Shown: positions 1-8,410, counted from the stretch's first letter. The stretch: DNA of 64,000 nucleotides from an uncultured Paludibaculum sp. (GCF_963665245.1 NZ_OY762267.1:3568001-3632000), one strand, 5' to 3'. The notes: generated by a model from the letters alone, not told the origin. Program-made: numbers and translations.

Positions 1-46
1 CCACCCTTCACCCTCCGACTCCCCGCTGACGTGGCGTGCGAACGTT

Positions 47-1933
47 TTGGACGGGAGTTCGCATGTTCAGATAGAATCGTTGCTCACTGTGGATAGAACG
101 CAAGTGGAATGTCCCCTGAATGGCGGTCTACGCTCCCGTGACGATGTTGCAGCCTGGTGTCTCCAGTTGCTCGGCGCGGTGGAAGCTTGTCTGAGTCCGG
201 CGGGCGCTCGCCTGCGCAATGCGCCGGTTGCGGCGAATTACTCGGCGGCCGTCGCCGGCATGGAGGGCTGCACGCGTCCGTTATGGGCGGTCTCAGCGCT
301 GCTGCGCGGCGGCTTCGCTTATGCGGGCTGGACCAGGTTCGCCGAAGGCATTGCGAACGGAACCGATCCCAAACATCCCGAGTTCTGGGTATATCCCGGG
401 GATTGCGACCAGCGTTTGGTGGAAATCTGTCCCGTCGCGGCAGCCATTTGCCTCGCGCCGCAGTACTTCTGGCGGCCGTTTTCCGACCGGCAGCAGAACC
501 ACGTGGTCGCGTGGCTGCAAGCGGCCGCAGCCAGACGGTATCACGACAATAATTGGCTATTCTTCCGCGTGATGGTTGCGATGGCGCTGGAGTCCGTCGG
601 GGCAAGGGCACAAACGTCTCAAGTCGACGCCGATCTCGACAGGATCGAGAGTTTTCACGTTCGAGCCGGCTGGTATTCCGACGGGCCTGACGGTGTTGTC
701 GACTACTACAATTCCCACGCCTTGCACTATTACGGCCTTCTGTACGCGTGGCTTTTCGGAGAACGGGATCGGGCCAGAGCCGCGCGATTCAAAGAACGAG
801 CAGCGCAGTTTTCTGAGTCGTTCCAGTATTGGTTCGCGCCGGACGGAGCTGCGGTGCCATTTGGGCGCAGTCTGACGTACCGGTTTGCGGAGGCGGCCTT
901 CTGGTCTTCGGCTGCCCTTTGCGGCTGCGTCGACTACGGACTGGCAAAGGGCATTCTGCTGCGGAGTTTGCGGCGTTGGCGCAGTCTGCCCATCTTCAGC
1001 GATTCTGGTCTGCTGACGCTTGGGTACGGCTATCCGAATCTCAACATGACCGAACAGTACAACTCGCCGGCGTCGCCGTACTGGGCGATGAAATCTTTCC
1101 TGCCGCTGGCTTTGCCCGCCACGCACGATTTCTGGACGGCGCCGGAAGCGCCGCTGCCGGATGCGTCGCCCAAAGAGCGTCATCCCGCCAAATGCATGGT
1201 GTCGTGCCGGTCGGGCTCCCACATCTTCCTGCTGACCGGCGGCGAGAAACGGCTGCCACCCTTTCGTCATGCCGCCGAGAAATACGCGAAATTCGCCTAC
1301 TCGTCCGCGTTCGCATTCAATATTCCAACGGCTTCGCGCGGGCTTTCTGCCGCCGCGATCGACAGCATGCTGGCCGTCAGTGCGGACAGCCAAACGTTCA
1401 ATGTGCGCGGCGAAAGCCGTTGGATGGAGATGCGCGGCGACGAGATCTTCTGCGGCTGGTCTCCGCTGGCCGGCGTGGACGTGGTGACGGCGCTGATCGC
1501 CAGCCCGCCCTGGCACGTCCGGATACACGTCCTTGCGACCTCGATTAAGGTACTCGCGGTGGAGGGCGGGTTCGCAGTGGAGTACGACCCGGAAGGACCG
1601 CCGGAAGCGCTGGCCGGTGCCGGGACTGTGTTGTCGGCGGCGGGACTCAGTTGGATTCGCGATTTGAATGGAAATCGCAAATCTGTGAATATCGTCATGG
1701 ATCCGAATGGGAATCTGAATTTCGGGCATTCGGCTGTCCCCGCTCTGGTTGGCGTATGCGGCCCCGGACGTCATGTGTTCGCCTGCGCCGTGGCTGCTTG
1801 GCCGGTCTGCGATCGTCCGACTTCGATTCCCACGGCGCCGCGCTTCGAGTGCGCCGACGACGCCTTCACGCTTCGATCCGCCGATGGGTCTGTAACACTG
1901 GCCCAGGGTACCATGGTGGCCATTCCGCGCTGA
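47..1933 (+). CDS. DUF2264 domain-containing protein
   Basis: The 628-residue product matches the DUF2264 family, proteins of about 600-650 residues with an all-alpha toroid-like N-terminal half, probably linked to polysaccharide metabolism although the reaction is not established. Family signatures include MEGCTRPLWAVSALLRGG near residue 75, the YPGDCDQRLVE stretch, and HDNNWLFFRVMV near residue 170. The C-terminal half is beta-rich. I see no signal peptide. The start is uncertain: position 47 is a TTG, in-frame GTG codons follow, and the frame stays open to base 1, so the true start may lie left of the window. Mobile DNA begins just after its stop codon. Confidence 0.8.
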   Translation: MDGSSHVQIESLLTVDRTQVECPLNGGLRSRDDVAAWCLQLLGAVEACLSPAGARLRNAPVAANYSAAVAGMEGCTRPLWAVSALLRGGFAYAGWTRFAEGIANGTDPKHPEFWVYPGDCDQRLVEICPVAAAICLAPQYFWRPFSDRQQNHVVAWLQAAAARRYHDNNWLFFRVMVAMALESVGARAQTSQVDADLDRIESFHVRAGWYSDGPDGVVDYYNSHALHYYGLLYAWLFGERDRARAARFKERAAQFSESFQYWFAPDGAAVPFGRSLTYRFAEAAFWSSAALCGCVDYGLAKGILLRSLRRWRSLPIFSDSGLLTLGYGYPNLNMTEQYNSPASPYWAMKSFLPLALPATHDFWTAPEAPLPDASPKERHPAKCMVSCRSGSHIFLLTGGEKRLPPFRHAAEKYAKFAYSSAFAFNIPTASRGLSAAAIDSMLAVSADSQTFNVRGESRWMEMRGDEIFCGWSPLAGVDVVTALIASPPWHVRIHVLATSIKVLAVEGGFAVEYDPEGPPEALAGAGTVLSAAGLSWIRDLNGNRKSVNIVMDPNGNLNFGHSAVPALVGVCGPGRHVFACAVAAWPVCDRPTSIPTAPRFECADDAFTLRSADGSVTLAQGTMVAIPR

Positions 1934-2059
1934 GTCGGGCAGCGATGCCGATTGGGAAATCATGAACGGCGTTGTCCCCGCGGAGATGCCAAACCCACCT
2001 CGCAATTCATCAAAGCTTCCTTCTCCCCCTCCCATGCTCGTGTTCCTGCGATTCAGCGC

Positions 2060-2221
2060 CAAACTGGCTCAGCCATGCGCATCTGGATACCACCAACTAC
2101 TATGCCCAGGCCAACCTCCAACTGAAACGCGAGGCACTGGAAAAGGTCGCATCGAAGGCGCGACCATCCAAGCCGTCGCGCTGGAAGCGAAATCAAGCCT
2201 TGTTGACTTAGTTGGATTCCC
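2060..2221 (+). pseudogene. tyrosine integrase 3' remnant
   Basis: Only the last ~50 codons of a tyrosine recombinase survive. The translation contains HLDTTNYYAQANLQLKREAL, the usual C-terminal segment with the catalytic tyrosine (the second Y of NYYAQ, by family comparison), then a basic tail and a stop near 2221. There is no start codon, no Arg box and no HxxR box upstream. It resembles the tails of phage-type integrases rather than the RIT recombinases further right. It marks an older integration event at the left side of the mobile region. Confidence 0.6.
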
Positions 2222-2328
2222 TTTAAGTAAGCACGGATTGTGCGAAGGTTCAGAGGCGAAAAACTTCTGGCCTGGTGCTGTTCCACGGCTTCCTTCGCAT
2301 AATCCGGTCCTTCACATAACCGGAGATC

Positions 2329-2563
2329 GTGGTGCCGGACGACTTGAAGTCCGGCGTGACCCGGGCCTGCCGCTACGAACCCGACCTCAACCGTACGTAC
2401 GAAGAGATGGCCGCGCATTACGGCGTGGCGGTGATTCCGGCGCCGCGCATGAAGCCGCGCGACAAGGCCAAGGCCGGCGTGCTGGTGGTCAAGCGCTGGA
2501 TTATGGCCGCGCTGCGCAAGCGCAAATTCTTCTCCTTGCTCGCAGTCAACGAGGCCATCGCGG
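2329..2563 (+). pseudogene. IS21-family istA fragment
   Basis: An open frame of about 78 codons translates to an internal piece of an IS21 IstA transposase: PDDLKSGVTRACRYEPDLNR, then HYGVAVIPA, KPRDKAKA and the FFSLLAVNEAIA segment typical of the IstA core. The upstream catalytic region and the C-terminal third are missing. It stops abruptly at the left inverted repeat of the IS66 element at 2564, so IS66 probably landed in it. The matching 3' half of istA is not found right of the IS66 element, so the locus was rearranged afterwards. Confidence 0.7.
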
Positions 2564-2584
2564 GTGAGCGCTACGCCACCCCAT
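2564..2584 (+). repeat. IS66 left terminal inverted repeat
   Basis: The first 13 bases, GTGAGCGCTACGC, are identical to the reverse complement of the right end at 8432-8452. The following bases (CACCCCAT against AAACCCCA) match with one gap. It sits exactly where the istA coding frame breaks. Confidence 0.8.
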
Positions 2585-2620
2585 CTTGAATGCGCCCTCT
2601 GTGTGCCCCACTGTGGAGTC

Positions 2621-2950
2621 ATGCGCACGCGTGGACCCGAGGTTTGGACGAAATGGCGAGAACTGATCGCGGAGCAGGAACGGAGCGGGCAAAGTGCGGC
2701 GGCGTTCTGCCGGGCACGTGGCCTTTCTCCAACGCACTTCTTTGCCTGGAAGAAACGTCTGATCCTGGCAGGACCGCAGCCCTTCGTCGAGGTCCACTTG
2801 GTGGACGCCGGCACGGCGACTCAAACGGCGGCTGGGCACGGATCGGCAATTGAGATTCGACTGCCCGCCGGCCGGAGCCTGCTCGTCGAGCCAGGCTTCG
2901 ATCCTAATCATCTGCGCGCCTTGTTGGCCGTGTTGGAGTCCCGCGTTTGA
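2621..2950 (+). CDS. tnpA: IS66 accessory protein TnpA
   Basis: This 109-residue product is the first of the three IS66 proteins. It has the usual short helix-turn-helix region: WTKWRELIAEQERSGQSAAA followed by FCRARGLSPTHFFAWKKRL, the recruitment/DNA-binding module of IS66 Orf1. The C-terminal part (IEIRLPAGRSLLVEPGFD, LRALLAVLE) is also typical. I chose the ATG at 2621 because homologues begin shortly before WTKWR; an in-frame upstream start at 2564 lies inside the inverted repeat. Its stop overlaps the TTG start of tnpB (TTGA at 2947-2950), so the two are translationally coupled. Length is normal. Confidence 0.85.
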   Translation: MRTRGPEVWTKWRELIAEQERSGQSAAAFCRARGLSPTHFFAWKKRLILAGPQPFVEVHLVDAGTATQTAAGHGSAIEIRLPAGRSLLVEPGFDPNHLRALLAVLESRV

Positions 2951-3180
2951 CCGGTCTGCCGAGCTTGCGCGCACTCGATCGCGAGCAAAGCGCGCGCATC
3001 TGGCTCGCCGCCGAGGCCGCTGACATGCGCTGCGGTTTCGACCGCTTGGCCGAACGCGTGAAAGCCGTCATCGGGCAGGACCCCTTGAGTGGCCACCTGT
3101 TTGTGTTTCGCTCGCGCCGCGGCGACCGGCTAAAAATTCTTGCGTGGGATCGCGACGGCTTTGTGCTCTGGTACAACTAA
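2947..3180 (+). pseudogene. tnpB: IS66 tnpB, 5' part (interrupted)
   Basis: Codons 1-76 match the N-terminal part of IS66 Orf2/TnpB, with DMRCGFDRLAERVKAVIGQD, LFVFRSRRGDRLKIL and the conserved DGFVLWY. Immediately after WY the frame hits N-stop because the serine-recombinase element begins at 3177. The 3' part continues at 6549. Joining base 3176 to 6551 restores Tyr-Lys-Arg-Leu-Glu in frame, giving a 128-residue protein close to the family length. Start is TTG, overlapping the tnpA stop. Confidence 0.9.
3170..3176 (+). repeat. att-like core GGTACAA, left junction
   Basis: GGTACAA occurs here and again at 6544-6550, at the two junctions of the inserted serine-recombinase element with the split tnpB. 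One copy belongs to the original tnpB (Trp-Tyr-Lys codons). It is either the crossover core of a serine recombinase or a short target duplication. Confidence 0.75.
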
Positions 3181-3191
3181 CCGTCTTCACA

Positions 3192-5306
3192 CTACATCTC
3201 CTTCAGTTCCAAGTCAGCATCTTGAGGACCTGTCTGCAAAGCTGCCGCTCGGTCCACCAGACGGTCCCATCGGCTGCAATGTTTCACCGGTGTGTTCGAC
3301 CCTGGAGGTTCGTAGAGCTGCCATCCGTGGTCGTTATAGAAATGCGCTTTAATTAGCCCAAACTCCGTCCAACGGTCGACCGTCTGCGCATGCACGCCGA
3401 GGCGATCTGCCATCTCCCGCTTGTTCAACATTCCGCGCTCGCGAAGACGATCATAGCGTGAGCGCAGGCCGTAGGTGTGCATGAGATAGGCGACGTTCTT
3501 TGCCGAAAAGCGGTCAGCCGTCCGGCCCGGTCTCGCCGATGCGCCCGGACGAAACCCACGTTCGTTGAGCATAGCCGCGATTTCGGAGTAAACGTGATGG
3601 TCGAGCAGTCGGTCAACCAGTTGCACGACCTCTGGCCGCGTCTTGATCTGCTGCGCGGATGATCTGGGATTTTGCGTAGTCAGCGTTTCGGTTCTGCCGC
3701 CCTTGAACCGGATGTGGATTTTCGTCACTCCCTCGGCCGGGATCTTGATCAGCGTTGCGTCTTCGATGATGTAGGCGAGGAGTCGCTTGCGTTCACGGTT
3801 TGCCGTGTCCGGATCGTCCCAGAGCTGACGGAAGTCCGTCGTCATGGCTACCAGTCTTTGGCGGACTGTATCGTCGAAGACGACGGAATCCTGCTGCCGT
3901 GCCCGCTCGCGTTCCTCTCGGACGACGGCCAGCGCACGCAGCTTCTCGTTCCATTCCCGTTCCAGGGTATCGGCAACCAGGCGGTTACCCGGATCGACAA
4001 GCATGAATCGGCGTTGGGCCAGATCCGCTTCGATCTGGGCGCGCTCAATTGCACGGCAGCGTAACTGGTCTGCCTCTTCTTGCCGCGCCTCGACCTCTCG
4101 TCTGATCTCGATGGCCAACTCGATGGCCGCGGGCGTCATCTCTTCGGCCACGAGTGATCCGATGGCGGCGTCGACGGGCGCTGCCGCGATCGATTGGCAG
4201 TTCACTTCCCCACACGCGGTGTGGCCACGGTCACAGACGTACCAGGCTTCCTGCCTGCCTCGTCGCGCGGCATATCGGACACGGAAGTGTCTTCCGCAGC
4301 GGCCGCAGACGGCGCGTCCTTGCAGGAGTGCGGCGCCCTCCCGTGGCGGCGATGCGCGCGCGAGTTCGTAGGAGCGACCGTTGTTTTCGAGGATCTTGAG
4401 ATTCTCTTGAAACTGCTCCCAACTGATGTAGCCGGGATGAGCATTCGGAATGCAGGCAAGCCAGTCACTCGAGTCGCGCTTCCTCTGGACATGCTTCTTG
4501 CCATCGAGAGCCCGCCGGTATTGCCGGCGCCCGTAGACGTAGGCACCCGCATAGCGCGGATTGTCCAGCATGCGTATCGCTGTCCATGTCGTCAACGGCC
4601 GGAAAACGACCGTGTCGCTGACGTGGATTCGAGACGGGCAAAGAACACCCTCCTTGCGAAACACCTTCACCATCTGGCTGGCCGAGCCCACGCGGGAGAA
4701 CGTCTCGAAGAAGTGGGCGATCGTTTCCCGGATCTGTGCGTCGGGGTCGAGCACGACATTGCCTGCCTCGTCATAGACGAAGCCTGTGGGCAGGGGACAA
4801 CGATACTCCCCGCGTCGTACCTTGTTAAGAATCCCGCCCCGCAACCGGGCTTTCAGAACGTGAAGTTCGGCCTCGCTCATGGTTCCCTTCAGCCCGAGCA
4901 GGAGCCGGTCATTGAAACTGGCCGGATCGTAGACGCCATCCTCGTCGAGAATCAATGTGTCGGCGAGCGCGCAGATCTCCAGCAGACGGTGCCAGTCGGC
5001 GTTGTTTCTAGCCAGGCGCGAGACCTCGAGCCCCATGACAATGCCGGCATGGCCCATACCCACATCGGTGACGAGTCGCTGAAAGCCCTCACGCCAGGCA
5101 GCCGAGGCGCCAGACTCGCCCTGATCGTTGTCGATGACGATAATCTGATCATCGTGCCAGCCGAGTGCGATAGCGCGGTTACGCAATGCGTACTGGCGTT
5201 TTGTACTCTCGATGTTTTCGACCACCTGCCGCATTGAGGACTGGCGGACGTACAGGTACGCAGCCCGTTCGAGATGGTGAGGCTGGACTTGGAGCGATTC
5301 ATTCAT
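3192..5306 (-). CDS. Large serine recombinase
   Basis: The 704-residue protein is a large serine recombinase that would catalyse excision and insertion of the element. The resolvase domain comes first: YLYVRQSS at residues 17-24 with the expected nucleophile Ser23, then GESGASA and the EVSRLARN helix near residue 95. A recombinase domain follows (IRMLDNPRYAGAYVYGRRQY), then a zinc-ribbon (CGRCG ... CDRGHTACGE), a coiled-coil region rich in Glu/Arg, and a C-terminal extension with an HTH-like segment (MADRLGVHAQTVDRW). The ATG at 5306 is preceded by GGAG and overlaps the stop of the small gene upstream (ATGA), which settles the start. It looks intact. Confidence 0.88.
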   Translation of the reverse strand: MNESLQVQPHHLERAAYLYVRQSSMRQVVENIESTKRQYALRNRAIALGWHDDQIIVIDNDQGESGASAAWREGFQRLVTDVGMGHAGIVMGLEVSRLARNNADWHRLLEICALADTLILDEDGVYDPASFNDRLLLGLKGTMSEAELHVLKARLRGGILNKVRRGEYRCPLPTGFVYDEAGNVVLDPDAQIRETIAHFFETFSRVGSASQMVKVFRKEGVLCPSRIHVSDTVVFRPLTTWTAIRMLDNPRYAGAYVYGRRQYRRALDGKKHVQRKRDSSDWLACIPNAHPGYISWEQFQENLKILENNGRSYELARASPPREGAALLQGRAVCGRCGRHFRVRYAARRGRQEAWYVCDRGHTACGEVNCQSIAAAPVDAAIGSLVAEEMTPAAIELAIEIRREVEARQEEADQLRCRAIERAQIEADLAQRRFMLVDPGNRLVADTLEREWNEKLRALAVVREERERARQQDSVVFDDTVRQRLVAMTTDFRQLWDDPDTANRERKRLLAYIIEDATLIKIPAEGVTKIHIRFKGGRTETLTTQNPRSSAQQIKTRPEVVQLVDRLLDHHVYSEIAAMLNERGFRPGASARPGRTADRFSAKNVAYLMHTYGLRSRYDRLRERGMLNKREMADRLGVHAQTVDRWTEFGLIKAHFYNDHGWQLYEPPGSNTPVKHCSRWDRLVDRAAALQTGPQDADLELKEM

Positions 5307-5560
5307 GGTGTTGCTCCGTAATGATTGGCATTGATGACCATGGCGGCAAAGATCTGAACGACAGCCCGGTGCTCTTGCGGTATCGTCCTGTTTGGTGGCC
5401 GGGAGCCAGTTGGCCGCTGCGGCGCACGCATGGTGGCCAATGCCCGCGCCCATCCGCACAGGCCACGGCGGAGAAAGAGCAGCAGTCCGGCGCGCGCTTC
5501 GGGCGGCAGTATGTCACCAAGGACTGCGCCGCGTAGAGCTTCGTACTGCGCTACGAGCAT
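5303..5560 (-). CDS. Small protein of serine-recombinase element
   Basis: An 85-residue protein without a recognised domain. It begins MLVAQYEALRG, has a hydrophobic centre (AGLLLFLRRGLCGW) and a basic tail. Three facts support it as a gene: a GGAGG sequence five bases before the ATG at 5560, an ATGA overlap with the recombinase gene, and its position between the HTH gene and the recombinase, where homologous elements carry a small ORF (y4bB-like, from memory). The same frame stays open upstream of the ATG and overlaps the end of the HTH gene across an A8 run, so a longer or fused product is possible. Confidence 0.6.
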   Translation of the reverse strand: MLVAQYEALRGAVLGDILPPEARAGLLLFLRRGLCGWARALATMRAPQRPTGSRPPNRTIPQEHRAVVQIFAAMVINANHYGATP

Positions 5561-5591
5561 CGATGCCTCCGCGAATGGTTCCTGGTGCTGC

Positions 5592-6059
5592 TCATCGTGA
5601 AGTTTTTTTTCCAGCGACCGCACGCTCGATCGTCCTGGGGTGGACGTTGAGGTCGAACTTCTGCCGAACCAGCTTTGCGAGTTCGCGCGCTCGCACGGGC
5701 TCACCGGCGACGAGTTGCTGCTGGACGAATGCGAGTGCCTGGCCCCGAAGCTTGTGCGGACCACGCGGGCCACGCTTCTGCGGCACCAACCCAGCAATGC
5801 CGGCTTTCTCAAAGCTGGCCTTGGTCTGGTAGTACGTCGGCCTCGACACGCCGTACTCCTCGGCGGCGGCGCTGACCGACGCGTTCTCGGCCGAGACACG
5901 GCGCAGCATCTCGTACTTGACCTGAACGATGTCGTGCGGATCGAAGAACTCGTTCTCGTGAAACTTCGGATCCCGAACATCCTCCGGGACTGGATTCAAC
6001 GTCCCCTCTTCGCGGAGGGCTTCGACCTTCAGGCGCTCGCTCTTATTCTTCATGGGCAT
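5592..6059 (-). CDS. Helix-turn-helix protein of the element
   Basis: This 155-residue protein has two helix-turn-helix-like segments: SVSAAAEEYGVSRPTYYQTK near residues 62-81, and KLVRQKFDLNVHPRTIERAV near the C-terminus. Between them lies GIAGLVPQKRGPRGPHKL, typical of transposase-type HTH proteins. It probably binds the element ends or regulates the recombinase. The ATG at 6059 gives MPMKNKSERL; the ATG at 6053 is an alternative. A clear promoter lies at 6084-6112. The gene ends just after an eight-A run; one A fewer would fuse it to the next frame. Confidence 0.72.
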   Translation of the reverse strand: MPMKNKSERLKVEALREEGTLNPVPEDVRDPKFHENEFFDPHDIVQVKYEMLRRVSAENASVSAAAEEYGVSRPTYYQTKASFEKAGIAGLVPQKRGPRGPHKLRGQALAFVQQQLVAGEPVRARELAKLVRQKFDLNVHPRTIERAVAGKKTSR

Positions 6060-6083
6060 AGATCACCACAATACGTCTTGCTA

Positions 6084-6112
6084 ATAATGCCGCTACAGCA
6101 AAGGCTTGTCAA
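6084..6112 (-). promoter_or_regulatory. Sigma-70 promoter for HTH-recombinase operon
   Basis: Read on the minus strand this is TTGACA (6107-6112), a 17-base spacer, then CATTAT (6084-6089). It lies 25 bases upstream of the HTH start at 6059 and would drive the HTH, small-protein and recombinase genes. Confidence 0.7.
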
Positions 6113-6219
6113 GCAAAGAATGTCACGCTTGGTCAATACTATGCGGCTCCAGCACTTAGTCATCATGAAGCGCGCCGATTTCCTTCGCGGCGTTATTTCC
6201 TTAACATATGCGGCACAGT

Positions 6220-6510
6220 TCACTTTACACGCTCACCTGACTTCACCGGCAACCCGCGTTCGTGAAGCTGGTTTACCAGCCGCACGAGCTCCAGCAGATC
6301 GGCAACCCGGAAGAGTGCACGACCCTCGCCGAGAACGATCTCCGGATCGGGAGTCACGAGATCCGTCCATTGGGGCGGAACCGAGCAGACTGCAACCTCA
6401 TCGAGTCTGAGCAACAAGCGCCGCCCGTAGCGGTTGTAGCGTTCTCCCACGCAAGCCAACTCTTGGCCGCTCAGCGGATGGAACGGATGCGTGACGCGCA
6501 CAAGACGCAT
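6220..6510 (-). CDS. DUF5372 (Y4bD/Y4pK-like) protein
   Basis: The 96-residue product fits the DUF5372, or Y4bD/Y4pK, family: it opens MRLVRVTHPFHPLSGQELAC, followed by GERYNRYGRRLLL, QWTDLVTPDPE and LFRVADLLELV. The biochemical role is unknown. The family is found with serine-recombinase elements, and here it is the outermost gene. Its ATG at 6510 lies only 33 bases from the GGTACAA junction, so any promoter must overlap the element end or be supplied by the target DNA. Confidence 0.75.
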   Translation of the reverse strand: MRLVRVTHPFHPLSGQELACVGERYNRYGRRLLLRLDEVAVCSVPPQWTDLVTPDPEIVLGEGRALFRVADLLELVRLVNQLHERGLPVKSGERVK

Positions 6511-6543
6511 CCCTGTGTTTGGCAGACCTGCATTCGAAGTTGA

Positions 6544-6550
6544 GGTACAA
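6544..6550 (+). repeat. att-like core GGTACAA, right junction
   Basis: Second copy of the 7-base direct repeat; see the left copy at 3170-3176. Base 6551 resumes tnpB in frame. Confidence 0.75.
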
Positions 6551-6707
6551 GCGGCTCGAGACCGGCACCTTCAAACTGCCTCGCGTGGAAGCCGGCTCAT
6601 CTTCGGTGGAACTGCGGGCCAGTGAACTGGCTATGGTTCTGGATGGAATCGATGTGTCGCGACTGAAACGAGTCGCCCGCTACGAGCGCGATGCGCGCGC
6701 TGTCTGA
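6549..6707 (+). pseudogene. tnpB: IS66 tnpB, 3' part (interrupted)
   Basis: These 52 codons are the missing C-terminal end of TnpB, starting KRLETGTFKLPRV and containing the family hallmark SSSVELRASELAMVLDGID before a basic tail and stop at 6707. There is no start codon of its own in the real frame. It continues the 5' part that ends at 3176. tnpC follows 35 bases later. Confidence 0.9.
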
Positions 6708-6742
6708 ATCACAATAAAAGTCAGTATTCTCGTAACCTTTAT

Positions 6743-8410
6743 TTGGGAAATCGCATCTATTTATCCGTGGCAATTGGCGGCGGGATATTGATCGAGTTAC
6801 CCGAGGGCAGTGAAGCACTCAAAGCGATAGTGCTCACACTGCTGGCCGAGCGTGATTGCCAGGCTCAGCGTGCCGATGATCAGACTCGCCGCGCCGACGA
6901 CCAGACCCGCCGCGCCGAAGAACTCCGCGTGGAAATGCTCCGCCTTCAACTGGAATTGGAGCGTTATAAGAAGTGGTATTACGGTCCCCGCGCCGACCGG
7001 CTGCAATCAACTGGCGATCTGGCGCAGATGCTGTTCGACTTCGCCGCCTCGATGGACCAGAAGCCGGTTCATCCGGATGACGTTCCTCCCGAGACGCCAC
7101 AGGACTCGGAAGTGCGCCGAGTGCGGCGCCGCAAAGGCCGGCGCAATCTCGCCAACTTTGAGAATCTCCCGGCCACCACGCATGTCCACGAGCTGAACGC
7201 GGAACAGCGAGCCTGCCCCTGCTGTGGAACCGAGCGCCAGGAGATCGGCGCCGACGAGAGCTGGCAGATCGAGTATCTGCCCGGCCACTTCGAACGCATC
7301 CACCACGTGCGCAAGAAATACGCCTGTACGGCCTGCGAGAACAGCGGCGGCAAACCCAGTATCGAAATAGCAGCCAAGCCGGAAGCGGCAATTGACAAGG
7401 GGTTGGCCGGACCGGGCCTGCTGGCTTACATCGTGACCAGCAAGTTTTCCGACTACCTGCCGCTCTACCGGCTGGAAGACATCTTCGCGCGGCAGGGCTT
7501 CGAGATTTCTCGCGCCACCCAATCGGTATGGTGCGGCGATGTGGCAGACCTGGCCGAACCGCTGTACCAATTGATGGCGCAGCGAGTGCGGTCCTCGCAT
7601 GTGGTGGCCACCGACGACACCATCATGCCGATGCTGAGCAAAGGCAAAACGGCGAACGCGCGGATGTGGGTCTATGTGGGGGATGACGACCATGCCTACA
7701 ACGTCTTCGACTTCACGCTGAACCGGGGCCGCGATGGGCCGAAACATTTTCTGAAAGATTACCGGCAGGTTTTGCTGGCCGATGCCTACGGCGGATACAA
7801 CGGCGTGGTGGCGGGCAACGAGATCACGCGCGCGGGTTGCTGGGCGCATTTCCGTCGCAAGGTAGTGGACGCGGAGAAGGCGGCGCCGGAGATCGCGCGG
7901 GCGGTGGTGGAGATGGTGCGCGCGCTGTATTCAGTAGAGCGTCAGGCGGCCGGGCTCCCGGCGGCGGAGCGGCTGAAGCTGCGCCAGGAGAAATCGGTGC
8001 CGATGGTGACGGAGCTACGGGGGAAGCTGCTGGACTGGAAAGAACAGTTGCTGCCGAAGCACCCGATGGCCGAGGCGCTGAACTACGCACTGAGCCAGTG
8101 GGAGGAACTGACGGTGTTCTGCTCCGATGGAGCGGTGCCGCTGGACAACAACATCAGCGAAAGGGAAATGAAGCGAGTGGTGTTGAACCGCAAGAACTCG
8201 CTCTTCGTGGGCAATGCGAGGGGCGGCCGGACCGCAGCGATTCTGGCGAGCCTGACGAGCACCTGCCGCCGTCACGACGTCGACCCACAACTGTACCTGA
8301 CGCAGTTGCTAACCAACCTGCCGTCGGTGCGCATCAGCGACTTGGCCGAGTGGCTGCCGGATGCATGGAAGCGGCGTCAGGCAGCGCCGCCTGATGGCCC
8401 GATGAAGTAG
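6743..8410 (+). CDS. tnpC: IS66-family transposase TnpC
   Basis: A full-length 555-residue IS66 transposase. The N-terminal leucine-rich/coiled part contains an ADDQTRR repeat near residue 40. A zinc-finger-like CPCCGTE with a later CTAC follows, then the DDE domain. Catalytic acids are seen in VVATDDTIMP (first Asp), LADAYGGYNGV (second Asp) and NNISEREMKRVVLNRKNSLF (Glu). The C-terminal RTAAILASLTSTCRRHDVDP is typical of the family. Start is TTG at 6743; a GTG at 6767 is an alternative. It is intact, but with tnpB split the element may be unable to move by itself. Confidence 0.9.
   Translation: MGNRIYLSVAIGGGILIELPEGSEALKAIVLTLLAERDCQAQRADDQTRRADDQTRRAEELRVEMLRLQLELERYKKWYYGPRADRLQSTGDLAQMLFDFAASMDQKPVHPDDVPPETPQDSEVRRVRRRKGRRNLANFENLPATTHVHELNAEQRACPCCGTERQEIGADESWQIEYLPGHFERIHHVRKKYACTACENSGGKPSIEIAAKPEAAIDKGLAGPGLLAYIVTSKFSDYLPLYRLEDIFARQGFEISRATQSVWCGDVADLAEPLYQLMAQRVRSSHVVATDDTIMPMLSKGKTANARMWVYVGDDDHAYNVFDFTLNRGRDGPKHFLKDYRQVLLADAYGGYNGVVAGNEITRAGCWAHFRRKVVDAEKAAPEIARAVVEMVRALYSVERQAAGLPAAERLKLRQEKSVPMVTELRGKLLDWKEQLLPKHPMAEALNYALSQWEELTVFCSDGAVPLDNNISEREMKRVVLNRKNSLFVGNARGGRTAAILASLTSTCRRHDVDPQLYLTQLLTNLPSVRISDLAEWLPDAWKRRQAAPPDGPMK

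Larger units (their letters stand above)
3177..6550 (-). mobile_element. Serine-recombinase element inserted in tnpB
   Basis: A 3374-bp element carries four minus-strand genes in the order DUF5372 protein, HTH protein, small protein, large serine recombinase. Its limits come from the split tnpB: removing it restores an uninterrupted reading frame and leaves one GGTACAA. I see no terminal inverted repeats, which fits a serine recombinase that cuts at a short core. The same gene set is, from memory, found as y4bA-y4bD/y4pH-y4pK on the Rhizobium NGR234 symbiotic plasmid, so this looks like a member of that family in another phylum. Confidence 0.8.

Noticed and set aside
557..2062. 501-codon open frame opposite the DUF2264 gene
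   Set aside because: Arg/Gln-rich translation without domains, fully overlapping a recognised gene; a codon-bias shadow.
2053..2814. 253-codon minus-strand frame over the integrase/istA remnants
   Set aside because: The plus-strand fragments match known families; this frame does not.
4194..5237. 347-codon open frame opposite the serine recombinase
   Set aside because: The recombinase frame has clear catalytic motifs; this one has none.
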